Shown: piece after piece, positions 7,775 through 15,727 of the stretch | Layout: every line of letters begins with the position of its first letter | Numbering within the stretch: position 1 is the stretch's first letter | Origin: a virus | Direction: 5' to 3' (one strand) | DNA: 30,559 bases | Virus record (IMG/VR): IMGVR_UViG_3300020451_000996 | Location: 1 to 30,559 of that record | Program-made: the position numbers and the translations under genes | The notes under the pieces: generated by a model | The model's input: only the letters and a program-made list of their open reading frames with translations | Told to the model about the DNA's origin: nothing | The model's database searches: none

Positions 7775-9111
7775 AAATATTTTCCTTTAAAGTCTAAAAG
7801 TTTCTGTATGCACACGAATTCATCTAAAAAATAATGTCTACTAATATGCCCTTTTTCATCATGGATAGCAGAATCATGTTTTGTAAACCACAGAACAGAT
7901 GTTGGTTCAAGATCAAAAGTTTGCATAATGTCAGCAACAGAATCTTTGGTCGTGTTGTAGATATGCCCAAAAGTAAATTTGTCAATTAACTTCATAAAGA
8001 TATTTGCAGATGCTTTTGGATACATTCCAATTTCGTAGTCATAAGTTTGTCGGTCATTGATTCTTTCACGTGACCATCTAAACGCAGGTCTAAGATCATG
8101 TATTGGCCAGGCTTTGTTCATGCTAAAAAATATTTGATCTATCCCATCTAGATCTAGTTGTATTTTGTCTGTTGCAACTGGAAGCCAAGTCAAGTCTAAT
8201 GCAATTTTTGCCTGTTTTTCTTTGGCTAATTTAATCACATTGTCTAATTCTTCGTTAGTGTACCAAGGTGATGGATACTCTAACAACACATTGGCATACA
8301 GTGGAATCGGTCTTTCGAAAGGATCTACTCTTATTAAGTCTGTTTCATCAAATAGTTCGCCATGCATATAATACATTTTTGGTGGCATCATTATGACTCT
8401 TGTGTTATTCACAAAAGATTCTAGTGAATCTGATACACCATTAGAGAATGTAAAGTGTTTGAATGGCCATCCATTTATTTTAACTCTTTCTGACTTAGAT
8501 ATCCAATCTATTATTTTAGATTCAGCATCATTTTCTAAAGGATTTCGTATATCTTTTAGTTTTGTTTCATTGACTACTTTGGTAATTGCTTGTGACTGTG
8601 GGGGTGTTGACCCAGTGTACATAAATTTTGCATCGCGATGAATAGTTTGAAAATTTTTATTGCGATGTTTATTGCCTTTGATTGGCCATTTTGTGTATTC
8701 AAACTCTTTGTCTGCAATAGTCCATGCCGCTTTTTTTAATAGATCATTACATTGATTAATTTTAATTTCTAAACGTCCTACATAACCGAAGTATCCGTCA
8801 AATTGTATTTCTTCTGGAGCATCTGGATGTAGATGTTTGTCGACTTTGTATTGTTGCTTTTCTAAAGAAGATTTAAAACTGCCACCATTAATCATGAAGT
8901 ATTGTAGGGTAGCATATGAGTCTTCGTCTGCTGGATCAAACTTTGCAAAGGCAACAGAAAGAGTATTTTCTTCTTCTATTTGATCTGCAGATATATTGTA
9001 TTCTGGATTTGGTGTAAGCATTTTTCCGTTCCATGAACAGGCTAAAAACCCTCCGCCAACTAGGTTGAAATTGAATCTGATATTTTCTATAGGATAATCA
9101 AACTTTGTCAT
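7768..9111 (-). CDS. Two-part protein with divergent fold-type I PLP aminotransferase-like C-terminal domain
   Basis: 447 residues from the ATG at 9111; an in-frame TTG at 9132 was rejected as it only deepens the overlap. The first 150 or so residues look beta-rich and are unfamiliar. The rest resembles class I aminotransferases in order: FTFSNGVSDSLESFV (compare T-x-G-x-x-x-A/S-L), VLLEYPSPWYTNEELDNVIKL (the N-P-x-N-P-T-G region), AKIALDLTWLP (the D-x-x-Y strand) and FFSMNKAWPIHDLRPAF, where NKAW matches the S-K-x-x-x-x-G-x-R lysine region. Several signature residues are replaced, so a PLP-binding but altered or inactive enzyme is possible. It lies between the metallopeptidase/VWA gene and the MptE-like gene, overlapping both. 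Confidence 0.65.
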   Translation of the reverse strand: MTKFDYPIENIRFNFNLVGGGFLACSWNGKMLTPNPEYNISADQIEEENTLSVAFAKFDPADEDSYATLQYFMINGGSFKSSLEKQQYKVDKHLHPDAPEEIQFDGYFGYVGRLEIKINQCNDLLKKAAWTIADKEFEYTKWPIKGNKHRNKNFQTIHRDAKFMYTGSTPPQSQAITKVVNETKLKDIRNPLENDAESKIIDWISKSERVKINGWPFKHFTFSNGVSDSLESFVNNTRVIMMPPKMYYMHGELFDETDLIRVDPFERPIPLYANVLLEYPSPWYTNEELDNVIKLAKEKQAKIALDLTWLPVATDKIQLDLDGIDQIFFSMNKAWPIHDLRPAFRWSRERINDRQTYDYEIGMYPKASANIFMKLIDKFTFGHIYNTTKDSVADIMQTFDLEPTSVLWFTKHDSAIHDEKGHISRHYFLDEFVCIQKLLDFKGKYFW

Positions 9112-10372
9112 CGTAATTACAAGACACTCCAAACGGTGGTTTTATTGGATCACCAAATTGACTGTGAATAATCCAAAGTGTATCACAGTAGTCTTCATCG
9201 CCCCACTCATATGTGTATCCATCTGTAAAACACACAAATTGTTTTGGAACAATACCGTTTTCGTCCATCCACTTGTAATTAGCACTGATATCTGTACCGC
9301 CATAACCACCTGGCTTCCAATCAAATAATTCATCAGCATTCTCTGGTGTATAGTCTGTGACACTACTTTCATGAACTTCTGTATCAAATGACCAAAGTTT
9401 TATATTGTAATCTGTGTATCCATCCATGATGTGTTTAATTTCACTTAGAAAGTCTTTTATCTGATCATCACTAATACTACCGGAAGTATCTATTGCAACA
9501 CAAAGATCAATTGTATTTTCAATAGATGATGCCGGCAAAATTGCGTCCATGTGCCAAGTTTTTCTGTTAGGACGAGCAAATGTAAAGTCCGATCTTACAG
9601 TACTCTGTATCTGTTGGCTCAACAAGTCTCTCCAATTAATTTTAGGAGCAGTAATATCATTGATCAACTTTCTTACTGCACCTGGTACCTTATCTCTACC
9701 AGCCGCCTGTCCACCTTGTAGTACTGCTTCTTTAATCTGATCTTTAAGTTCTTTTTGTTCTTCTTTGCTCATCTCAGGACATTTTACTTTGTGCTCATTA
9801 CCATCTTCATCTGTGTAGGTTGCTTCACCTTTATCAAGGTCCATGTGTACATCTAATGATTTGAGTTGGTCCAGTAACTGCATCTGGTCTTTATATTCTT
9901 CATAAAGATCATCATATATTTCTTCTGATGATTTACCTTTGTATTTGTAGTCTTGCAATATAGGAACTGAATGTATTTTTTCACCTACATTTTCATCAAC
10001 AAGTATTTGGTTCACTGCATAGTCACAAGCGATATTGAACAGTTGCGGATCACGGTCATTACGTCTAAGCAAATGTTCAAATGTCACGTGTAATACTTCG
10101 TGACCAAATAAAAACTCAGTTTCTTTCGGAGTCAATATATCAATGAAATCTGAATTGTAATAAAAGTTCTTACCATCAGTGGCCGCAGTTGGAATCCAAT
10201 CACTGGCTTCAATCAGTTTCAGTCTTGTTGCTAAATTGCCAAAGAATGGTTGTTTCAATAGCAAACCAACTCTAGCAGTGACTAATTTCTCCTTCATTGC
10301 TTCTGGGTCAGCCTTAACACCTTTGCCGACCCAATCAGTTGCTTGTTTTTTGTTTACAGTGGTAGCAGTCAT
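9098..10372 (-). CDS. VWA-like protein with N-terminal metallopeptidase-like domain (DUF2201 type)
   Basis: 424 residues. The N-terminal part holds a zinc-protease-like helix, FGHEVLHVTFEH (HEVLH at 91-95), matching the putative metallopeptidase domain found with VWA-like domains. A charged Lys/Glu-rich linker (about 155-240) follows. The C-terminal half is a von Willebrand A domain with an intact metal-ion-dependent adhesion site: AIDTSGSIS (D295, S297, S299), GGTDIS (T360) and CFTDG (D384). Its start overlaps the stop of the MoxR-type ATPase gene as TAATG. MoxR ATPases with VWA proteins typically work as a metal-insertion or remodelling chaperone pair; here the client is unknown. Confidence 0.88.
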   Translation of the reverse strand: MTATTVNKKQATDWVGKGVKADPEAMKEKLVTARVGLLLKQPFFGNLATRLKLIEASDWIPTAATDGKNFYYNSDFIDILTPKETEFLFGHEVLHVTFEHLLRRNDRDPQLFNIACDYAVNQILVDENVGEKIHSVPILQDYKYKGKSSEEIYDDLYEEYKDQMQLLDQLKSLDVHMDLDKGEATYTDEDGNEHKVKCPEMSKEEQKELKDQIKEAVLQGGQAAGRDKVPGAVRKLINDITAPKINWRDLLSQQIQSTVRSDFTFARPNRKTWHMDAILPASSIENTIDLCVAIDTSGSISDDQIKDFLSEIKHIMDGYTDYNIKLWSFDTEVHESSVTDYTPENADELFDWKPGGYGGTDISANYKWMDENGIVPKQFVCFTDGYTYEWGDEDYCDTLWIIHSQFGDPIKPPFGVSCNYDDKV

Positions 10373-11457
10373 TATTCCCCCATTGCAGAGATTACATACT
10401 TGCCATACTTCTTATGGAACTCATCAAAACTTTTTAGTTTGGAAGGATCAAACGGAAGTTGATAATTAGTAAGGGCAACCTTTACACCCATCACAACCAA
10501 CTCAGTTTCAAAGTTATCCATCATAAATCTAAAGAAGTTGTCTGCCATTTTGTACCAATCAGCAAGTTTGCCTTTGGCTTTATCATGTGCATCCTTAAGT
10601 TCATAACACATCGAAATTGTCAAAGAATATTGTGCCGACACTTGGTCGATACTTACTTCTTTAACTTTGCCTTTCAACACATCAGTTGGGTTCGGTAACT
10701 CACTAGCAACCTTACGGTGTGCCATAAACTTGACAGCAAGTCCGTCCCCAACTGCCCCTGCCACAAGGTCAGTGAGGGTTGATTCAGGCAGGTCATCGGA
10801 TAGTAACTGACTCACAAATGCCCAAGTCCTAGGAGTAGCAAAGGCTCTACTTGCTCCCTTAGGATCAAAGTCATATAAGTCTTGTTTACTAAAACCACAA
10901 TATCCAACTACATCTGGATGAATTTTGTTATTGGTTGCCCATTGTGTCCAGTCATCATGGTCAACTCTCATTGTTAAGTGAACAAATCTATTTGCCAACG
11001 GTGCCGGCATTCTGTAAGTAACACCTTTGTCACCTTCTCTGTTACCAGCGGCCACAATCGACACACCTTCTGGCAATTTATAAGTGCCAACTTTTCTGTT
11101 CAATATAAGTTGATATGCCGCCGCCTGTACTGCAGGTGCCGCCGCATTTATTTCATCTAAGAATAAAATTGCTTTAGATTTAGGATCACTTGGAAGTTCA
11201 CTTGGTGGTGCCCATTCCATACTGTTCTTTTTACTGTTGAAGAATGGAATACCCTTAATATCTGTAGGTTCCCATAACGGAAGTCTAATATCAATGACTT
11301 CTCTTTTTTGGTCTGTGCCAATTTGTTGTATAATGTCTGACTTACCAATACCAGGTGCACCCCAGATCATAATAGGTCTTTTGAGCGTCAGTGCATATCC
11401 AACGGCCTTTTTGGCTTCATTTGGACTGACTGTTCTTGCTTCAATTGTTTCGGACAT
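10372..11457 (-). CDS. MoxR-type AAA+ ATPase
   Basis: 361 residues with a central AAA+ module: Walker A GAPGIGKS (33-40), Walker B ILFLDE (97-102), then NAAAPAVQAAAYQLILNRKV and sensor-1-like IVAAGNREGD. The overall pattern (LWEPTDIKGIP, MPAPLANRFVHL) is that of the MoxR/RavA group. It is the first gene after a strong promoter (11491-11518), with AAAGGAG seven bases before the ATG, and is coupled to the VWA gene. By analogy with bacterial MoxR-VWA pairs it probably remodels or loads a protein together with that partner. T4 itself has no such pair to my knowledge; I recall similar pairs in marine T4-like phages (unchecked). Confidence 0.88.
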   Translation of the reverse strand: MSETIEARTVSPNEAKKAVGYALTLKRPIMIWGAPGIGKSDIIQQIGTDQKREVIDIRLPLWEPTDIKGIPFFNSKKNSMEWAPPSELPSDPKSKAILFLDEINAAAPAVQAAAYQLILNRKVGTYKLPEGVSIVAAGNREGDKGVTYRMPAPLANRFVHLTMRVDHDDWTQWATNNKIHPDVVGYCGFSKQDLYDFDPKGASRAFATPRTWAFVSQLLSDDLPESTLTDLVAGAVGDGLAVKFMAHRKVASELPNPTDVLKGKVKEVSIDQVSAQYSLTISMCYELKDAHDKAKGKLADWYKMADNFFRFMMDNFETELVVMGVKVALTNYQLPFDPSKLKSFDEFHKKYGKYVISAMGE

Positions 11458-11490
11458 CTCACTGCTCCTTTGTTTAATTAATATACTATT

Positions 11491-11518
11491 ATTATACAGT
11501 CATATGGTAATATGTCAA
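11491..11518 (-). promoter_or_regulatory. Sigma70-type promoter for the MoxR-VWA unit
   Basis: TTGACA (11513-11518) and TATAAT (11491-11496) on the minus strand with a 16-bp spacer. The predicted start near 11484 leaves a leader of about 27 bases containing AAAGGAG. It should drive moxR, the VWA gene, the PLP-like gene, the MptE-like gene and mazG. Confidence 0.82.
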
Positions 11519-11547
11519 GCGATCTGCTCATCTGCAAGTCTTTGATA

Positions 11548-11928
11548 TTATTGATTTTTTAAATTATTTTTGGCTTTGACTCTGCCATACTTGGCAATAT
11601 CGCCAGCAAATAAGGCCAATTCTGTTGCTTTTTTTTCAGCGAACACGTGAATATGTGTTTTCTTGGGTGCTATCCAATACGGACAATCGATGAAACGATC
11701 TATGTCTAAAGTGACCTGTGCATTCATATTCATATCATTTGGCATTTTGATACGATATTCTTTTAGTTGAACCTGCTTGGTTAGAAAATTATATCCGTCT
11801 TTTGTCAGTCTCATGGATGGATGATTCTTTCGCAAATTTCTCCACAGCCTGCAATACCATTCTTTTTCATCACCATCTATGTTTGCTTCTTTTAGAAATG
11901 CTTTGGTTAGAAGTTCTTTAGTTGCCAT
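11548..11928 (-). CDS. Hypothetical protein, 126 aa
   Basis: A 126-residue protein of unknown function. It is basic, and the first half is helical with aromatic residues (EKEWYCRLWRNLRKNHPSMRL, about 21-41). A middle segment has alternating strands (QVTLDIDRFIDCPYWI), followed by KKTHIHVFAEKKATELALFAGD. The H-I-H-V-F strand and the single CPYW motif carry no catalytic signature I recognise. Its start overlaps the end of the guanidino-modifying enzyme gene by 11 bases, so it is probably translated from the same mRNA. No signal peptide or membrane segment is visible. Confidence 0.75.
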   Translation of the reverse strand: MATKELLTKAFLKEANIDGDEKEWYCRLWRNLRKNHPSMRLTKDGYNFLTKQVQLKEYRIKMPNDMNMNAQVTLDIDRFIDCPYWIAPKKTHIHVFAEKKATELALFAGDIAKYGRVKAKNNLKNQ

Positions 11929-13051
11929 TTATTGGCGTCCTTTTTAGATCTAGAGTGATACAATGTATTCCTCCATCCCAGAAATATCTGTGTCGCCATG
12001 GGACATGGATATATCCCATATTATGTTTTTTTAAAAAATCAATTACAGTAGGATTTTTATTATTAATGCAAACTGTTTCTGGATCTAATACAAGAACATT
12101 TACATCAAACACACTTTCCTCACAAAAACCAACCCAGTGTGACAACCATGTGTTTACAAAATGTTGGAAGTCAGGATTGTCTTCTTGATCTGGCACCCAC
12201 CATGATTTTGTTATTCCTGCTTTTTGTGACAGAAAGGGACTTACCTTTGTCCATGATTCGTTGTGCAAATAACACACGTCCCAGTCTGGAAATACTTTGG
12301 CATGAGTACCAACACCTTCAACTGACAGAATAGCATCTTGTTTTATAGTATGAAACACTCCATCAGTATGCCCTCCTTCATCAATTCTTACAATATTAAT
12401 ATTTGGATATAAATTTTTAATTGTTGCTATATTTTCTTTGTAGAGTAATTCCCATCGTGGTATTCCTTTTGTCAATGAATATTTTGTAGGGGTTACAGGC
12501 AGATCTACATTAGTAATACTTGGATGCAATAATTGTGTCATCCATGGATGTGGTTCATCGCCGCCATCAACATCGATCAATAAATCATTATTAACAAGTG
12601 TATGATTAGGAGCACTGAATACATTATCTTTTAGTCTTACAACATTATCTGTACTGTATTGATCTAAAGCAACCTGGATGTTTGAGTGAGAGTCGTGAGT
12701 ACAAAATAAATGATCATTTATAACCAAGTGTGTATTTCTTGGTTCAAGTGGACTCCGTGGTACACCCTGTTGAAACCACTCGGGATCGTCTTTTCCTAAG
12801 GTTCCATGAGAATCAATATGATTCATAATTGAGTCGGAACGGTCCATTATTGGTCTAATTACAGATGCTCCGTAATTTTTTAGAACCTTTTCAAAATTTT
12901 CTAGATCCTCAAGTGTTTCATCTGCAATCTTACTCAGTGCAGATCTTATATTATTGTTTTTGATATCCCGAAAAAAGTCGGCATCATAGTTGTTTCCTAG
13001 CATGACAACCTCAAGAGGTTCCCATTTATTCCGTACACTGAAAGCACTCAT
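11918..13051 (-). CDS. Guanidino-group modifying enzyme superfamily (amidinotransferase-like)
   Basis: 377 residues resembling glycine/inosamine amidinotransferases and related arginine-modifying hydrolases, which work through a covalent thiouronium on a cysteine. The catalytic elements are in place: IDEGGHTDGVF (about 223-233; H228 and D230) and, near the end, FWDGGIHCITLDLKR with nucleophile C364. The early part has RNTHLVINDHLF, the expected strand pair. The family includes amidinotransferases (transfer to an amine) and dihydrolases; the sequence alone does not choose. It is preceded by a late-type AATAAATA box only 5 bases from its ATG. Possible roles are arginine or polyamine metabolism; speD lies elsewhere in the window. 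Confidence 0.82.
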   Translation of the reverse strand: MSAFSVRNKWEPLEVVMLGNNYDADFFRDIKNNNIRSALSKIADETLEDLENFEKVLKNYGASVIRPIMDRSDSIMNHIDSHGTLGKDDPEWFQQGVPRSPLEPRNTHLVINDHLFCTHDSHSNIQVALDQYSTDNVVRLKDNVFSAPNHTLVNNDLLIDVDGGDEPHPWMTQLLHPSITNVDLPVTPTKYSLTKGIPRWELLYKENIATIKNLYPNINIVRIDEGGHTDGVFHTIKQDAILSVEGVGTHAKVFPDWDVCYLHNESWTKVSPFLSQKAGITKSWWVPDQEDNPDFQHFVNTWLSHWVGFCEESVFDVNVLVLDPETVCINNKNPTVIDFLKKHNMGYIHVPWRHRYFWDGGIHCITLDLKRTPINGN

Positions 13052-13056
13052 GCTAA

Positions 13057-13064
13057 TATTTATT
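13057..13064 (-). promoter_or_regulatory. T4-type late promoter box (AATAAATA), leaderless geometry
   Basis: AATAAATA on the minus strand, 5 bases (TTAGC) before the ATG of the amidinotransferase-like gene. T4-type late promoters use TATAAATA near -10, and NATAAATA variants are known in marine relatives. Transcription starting 5-7 bases downstream would begin at or just before the ATG. The box overlaps the stop of the 94-aa gene. Confidence 0.5.
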
Positions 13065-13344
13065 TTTCGAGTTTGCCGCTGGTAAGTTTGTAGACCTCAA
13101 ATTTGTTTTCGTTAAACATCTTATTGAGTTTTTTGGCTAAGTTTCTTGCATGACCTGGATTTGAAAAAGAAACTTTCTTATATTTAGGTCCAGGATAATT
13201 TGTAACTAAAGATGAGTTTTTCAAATTAATTGGTTTGCCATCATAAAACACGGCCCATACTGCTTCTGCAGATAATACCTCATCGACCTTATAGGTGGCC
13301 TTGTCAGAGTGCTGAAGAATCACGATTGGCTTTGGTCTACTCAT
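13060..13344 (-). CDS. Hypothetical protein, 94 aa
   Basis: A 94-residue basic protein with no recognised family. The pattern is short strands early (PKPIVILQHSD), AVWAVFYDGKPINLK in the middle, then KKVSFSNPGHARNLAKKLNKMF and a short Lys-rich tail, which looks like a small alpha/beta fold. It stands after its own late-type box GATAAATA (13364-13371) with AGGA upstream of the ATG. It ends 8 bases before the amidinotransferase-like ATG. Late expression would suggest a virion-assembly or packaging role, but that is inference from the promoter alone. Confidence 0.75.
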   Translation of the reverse strand: MSRPKPIVILQHSDKATYKVDEVLSAEAVWAVFYDGKPINLKNSSLVTNYPGPKYKKVSFSNPGHARNLAKKLNKMFNENKFEVYKLTSGKLEK

Positions 13345-13363
13345 AGTTTTTCCTAACTAAGAG

Positions 13364-13371
13364 TATTTATC
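13364..13371 (-). promoter_or_regulatory. T4-type late promoter box (GATAAATA)
   Basis: GATAAATA on the minus strand, 19 bases before the ATG of the 94-aa gene, in the 32-base gap after glutaredoxin. Between box and start lies TTAGGAAAAACT, containing an AGGA ribosome site. Spacing fits a short normal leader. Confidence 0.5.
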
Positions 13372-13376
13372 GCAGA

Positions 13377-13619
13377 TTATTGTATATCTAATTTAACTAA
13401 ATCGTCAAATCCGCCAATTCTTTCACCATTAATGAAAATTTGGGGTACTGTGCGGACGGTAGGATAATCAACCATAAAAGATTCTCTAATAGCAGGGTCT
13501 TCCATATTTACTTCTTCCCATTCAAGTCCTTTTGACTTTAATAATGCTTTTGCTTTTACACAATAAGGACATACCTTCTTTGTGTACATTTTTACTTCTT
13601 TAATTTCCGATACGTTCAT
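13377..13619 (-). CDS. grx: Glutaredoxin
   Basis: An 80-residue dithiol glutaredoxin. It has the classic active site CPYC (17-20) after the strand VKMYTKK, the cis-proline segment TVRTVPQIFING (about 55-66) and the glutathione-contacting GGFDDL. It would reduce disulfides, most relevantly in ribonucleotide reductase during deoxynucleotide synthesis, as T4 NrdC does. The start follows the stop of the 88-aa gene without a gap, in a unit led by the 123-aa gene and the RNase H-like exonuclease. Length and motifs are normal for the family. Confidence 0.93.
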   Translation of the reverse strand: MNVSEIKEVKMYTKKVCPYCVKAKALLKSKGLEWEEVNMEDPAIRESFMVDYPTVRTVPQIFINGERIGGFDDLVKLDIQ

Positions 13620-13886
13620 TTATTCTCCTCCATTATCAAAAAATTCTCCGCCGTCCATTTCAACTTCTACAGTTGATGATTCCTTAACTTTTGTAAGAGC
13701 ATCAATTGTTTCTTGTTGAGAAACAACCAGTCTAGCAAGTATCAGCGATAAATTTGTAGATAATCTTTTTGCTTCAGGCATAGATAAAACAATTCTTCCT
13801 TCTTTCATGTCCTCGGCCGCTTTGACACGATTCAAAAAATTTTGTATTTCTACTGTGTTTAATGCTTCTTTAGTTCCTGCTGGCAT
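13620..13886 (-). CDS. Hypothetical protein, 88 aa, helical
   Basis: An 88-residue protein, mostly predicted helical: EIQNFLNRVKAAEDM and KRLSTNLSLILARLVVSQQETIDAL could form a helical hairpin or coiled coil. The tail is acidic (EVEMDGGEFFDNGGE). No catalytic motif is visible. Its start overlaps the 159-aa gene by 17 bases and its stop abuts glutaredoxin. The acidic C-terminus recalls phage proteins that bind partners through such tails, but no assignment is made. Confidence 0.75.
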   Translation of the reverse strand: MPAGTKEALNTVEIQNFLNRVKAAEDMKEGRIVLSMPEAKRLSTNLSLILARLVVSQQETIDALTKVKESSTVEVEMDGGEFFDNGGE

Positions 13887-14349
13887 TTGATAGTTGCTTT
13901 CTCATTTCAAGTTCAGTTGTGAAAGGGCCTTGATATGTGTATCTTTGCAAAGTAATTACTTTGGGACAGAACGACTTTACCCAACCTTTCTCAAACTTAA
14001 TTATGTAATATCCTGCCGCATACATACTAGTTGATTTGGGTGTTTTACTGTATATAGGCAGTCTATTTTTGCAGTCATACACAGGATTATATGGTTTACT
14101 ACTGCATGGATAATCATATACAGTATAATCTTTTTTTGATTTTGCTTTGACTGTTGTTATTAATATTGTTTCAAAAAAGTCCTCTCCATATTGCTCAGTG
14201 ATATCACGATTAGATAATTCAACTTCTTTTCCGGTGTTTTTATCTACCAGTAGATATGTGTTGTTATCTTTTTTGCTAAGTGTACCCACTTTCTTACCTT
14301 GTTCTTCAACAATCCAAAACTTATCTTTTACTAGTTCTTTTGCTTTCAT
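13870..14349 (-). CDS. Hypothetical protein, 159 aa
   Basis: A 159-residue protein with a beta-rich N-terminus: FWIVEEQGKKVGTLSKKDNN, then YLLVDKNTGKEVELS. This is followed by a Tyr/Pro/Cys-containing middle (YDYPCSSKPYNPVYDCKNRLPIYS) and AAGYYIIKFEKGWVKSFCPKVITL. The two Cys pairs are not in a zinc-finger spacing I recognise. It overlaps the exonuclease end upstream and the 88-aa gene start downstream. Its place in the exonuclease-glutaredoxin unit suggests early or middle expression. Confidence 0.75.
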   Translation of the reverse strand: MKAKELVKDKFWIVEEQGKKVGTLSKKDNNTYLLVDKNTGKEVELSNRDITEQYGEDFFETILITTVKAKSKKDYTVYDYPCSSKPYNPVYDCKNRLPIYSKTPKSTSMYAAGYYIIKFEKGWVKSFCPKVITLQRYTYQGPFTTELEMRKQLSNASRN

Positions 14350-15344
14350 ATTCCATACCTTGCGTTTAAAGGCTCTGCATATAGTTGAGCATTATCCTTA
14401 ATTCTTTGCAAATCATATCTATGACATAATTTTAACAGAAAAACACCCACTTGAGCAATCTTTTTAGGATTGTCAGTTGACTGTTTAATAGTTTCAAAAA
14501 TATGTTCTTTTACGCCATCTGGTTGTTGTGTTAAATCAATTAATTGTTGATTACGTTCATAATCTTCTTTGACCCTGTGCTCATTACCTTCGTGATCAAC
14601 CCACTTACTCAGCATTATATTATTCCAAACAAATCCTTTGTTGTTGCGATCTTCAAATGCTTCAACTAATTTGTTCTTTCTTACTTTTGGAAATGCTGAA
14701 AAAACATTATCCGATGAATCGCCTCGCATACATTTTTCAAACAATAACCATTCTGGGTCAGGTGGTGCTTTAGGTTCTTTGCTTTTTTTGTCAATTACTG
14801 TTTCACCTTTTTTATCCAAGTATCCATTGATGGTAGTTGTAACTTCAGTAATACCGTTGTATTGCGAAACAGTCGGTGATATCAGTTGTGCAAAATCTGA
14901 ATCGGAAGAAATAATGACGTGCTTGTCATCTGGATGTGATTGCACCCAACCTGCAATCAAATCATCTGCTTCAAGTCTTTCATTTTGTAATACTGTGCAA
15001 TTTGTTTTGTTTGCGATAAATGTTGTAAATGTATCAAAGGCTTCCCAGAACTCTTTGTCTGCTTCTTGTTCAGCAGGTGTAAATTTTTCACGTGTCACTT
15101 TTCTATTTGCTTTGTATCTGGGATAATAATCTTTACGCCATGAACGACCTTCTAAGCAAAATATCACATGATCACCATCGAAGTCATTCCATGCTTTTTT
15201 AATACTGTTCAATGTTATGTGAAGTGCTAGGCCAATTTTAGTATCAAGGTCGCCATTAGCAACCACGTGCCTAGCACGAAAGAATGTGTTTGCAGTATCT
15301 ACAATTATATAATTTTTTGGACTATCCAATTTCTGTTTTGCCAT
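14346..15344 (-). CDS. rnh: T4 RNase H-like 5'-3' exonuclease (FEN family)
   Basis: 332 residues of the FEN/5'-3' exonuclease family; the T4 member removes RNA primers from lagging-strand fragments. The metal-binding acidic residues are all in place: IIVDTANTFFRAR (D16), RLEADDLIAGW (E125, D127, D128), IISSDSDFAQL (D148, D150) and RGDSSDNVFSAFPKVRKNK (D209, D212, with the helix-hairpin-helix start). RKDYYPRYKANR (70-81) matches the helical arch base. Length is close to T4 RNase H (305). It overlaps the 123-aa gene by 23 bases and belongs with the polymerase and clamp elsewhere in the window. Confidence 0.88.
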   Translation of the reverse strand: MAKQKLDSPKNYIIVDTANTFFRARHVVANGDLDTKIGLALHITLNSIKKAWNDFDGDHVIFCLEGRSWRKDYYPRYKANRKVTREKFTPAEQEADKEFWEAFDTFTTFIANKTNCTVLQNERLEADDLIAGWVQSHPDDKHVIISSDSDFAQLISPTVSQYNGITEVTTTINGYLDKKGETVIDKKSKEPKAPPDPEWLLFEKCMRGDSSDNVFSAFPKVRKNKLVEAFEDRNNKGFVWNNIMLSKWVDHEGNEHRVKEDYERNQQLIDLTQQPDGVKEHIFETIKQSTDNPKKIAQVGVFLLKLCHRYDLQRIKDNAQLYAEPLNARYGI

Positions 15345-15693
15345 CGTCTCTTAATACACGATTAACATAACCAGATCCACCCAACTGGTCACTAACTTGT
15401 TCTTCTGTAGCAATATTTCTACACAATTCTTGGAACCATTGATCCACTACTTCTTCGTCAGTTGTGCCTCTGAATCCATTTGTTCTAAGGTGCTCTACAA
15501 AATATTGATTCCAATCCAGTTCAAAAAAACCATTACGTGGATTGTCTGGATTAAGTTTTGTTTCTAAAACTCTTATATAAGGTTCTTTGTTTGCATCTGC
15601 TATTTCTTTTTCATTAGTTGGCTTTTTAGGCTTGGCAGTATATTTTTTTGCCACTTTTTTCTTTGTAAACCACTCATTCATTTTTTCAAACAT
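15322..15693 (-). CDS. Hypothetical protein, 123 aa, probably from a leaderless mRNA
   Basis: A 123-residue protein of unknown function. The basic N-terminus (KKKVAKKYTAKPKKPTNEKE, about 11-30) is followed by a folded part with NGFFELDWNQYFVEHLRTNGF and EEVVDQWFQELCRNI, ending in a short GGSGYVNRVL segment. Its ATG is only 6 bases after a TATAAT box and has no Shine-Dalgarno sequence; the in-frame ATG four codons later (15681) is the only other start and also lacks one. It leads the unit with the RNase H-like exonuclease. A role in replication is suggested only by that neighbour. Confidence 0.75.
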   Translation of the reverse strand: MFEKMNEWFTKKKVAKKYTAKPKKPTNEKEIADANKEPYIRVLETKLNPDNPRNGFFELDWNQYFVEHLRTNGFRGTTDEEVVDQWFQELCRNIATEEQVSDQLGGSGYVNRVLRDDGKTEIG

Positions 15694-15699
15694 AATACT

Positions 15700-15727
15700 A
15701 TTATAAACTCTTTTTCCTGTTTGTCAA
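15700..15727 (-). promoter_or_regulatory. Sigma70-type promoter with -10 box adjacent to ATG
   Basis: TTGACA (15722-15727, overlapping the queE stop codon) and TATAAT (15700-15705) with a 16-bp spacer. Six bases then precede the ATG at 15693, so initiation about 7 bases after the -10 box would begin on the start codon itself. It drives the 123-aa gene, the exonuclease, two unknowns and glutaredoxin. Confidence 0.82.

Noticed and set aside
9109-9132. TTG start at 9132 for the PLP-enzyme-like gene
   Set aside because: It adds seven residues by using a rare start and a deeper overlap; the ATG at 9111 is enough.
11458-11547. A small RNA or tRNA in the gap between the MoxR and 126-aa genes
   Set aside because: The gap is only 90 bases, explained by a promoter and ribosome site, and shows no cloverleaf.
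14638-15126. 162-codon + strand frame across the exonuclease gene
   Set aside because: It is antisense to a gene with all family motifs, is Ser/Cys-rich with no domain, and is a typical shadow of AT-rich coding sequence. Other opposite-strand frames in the window were rejected the same way.
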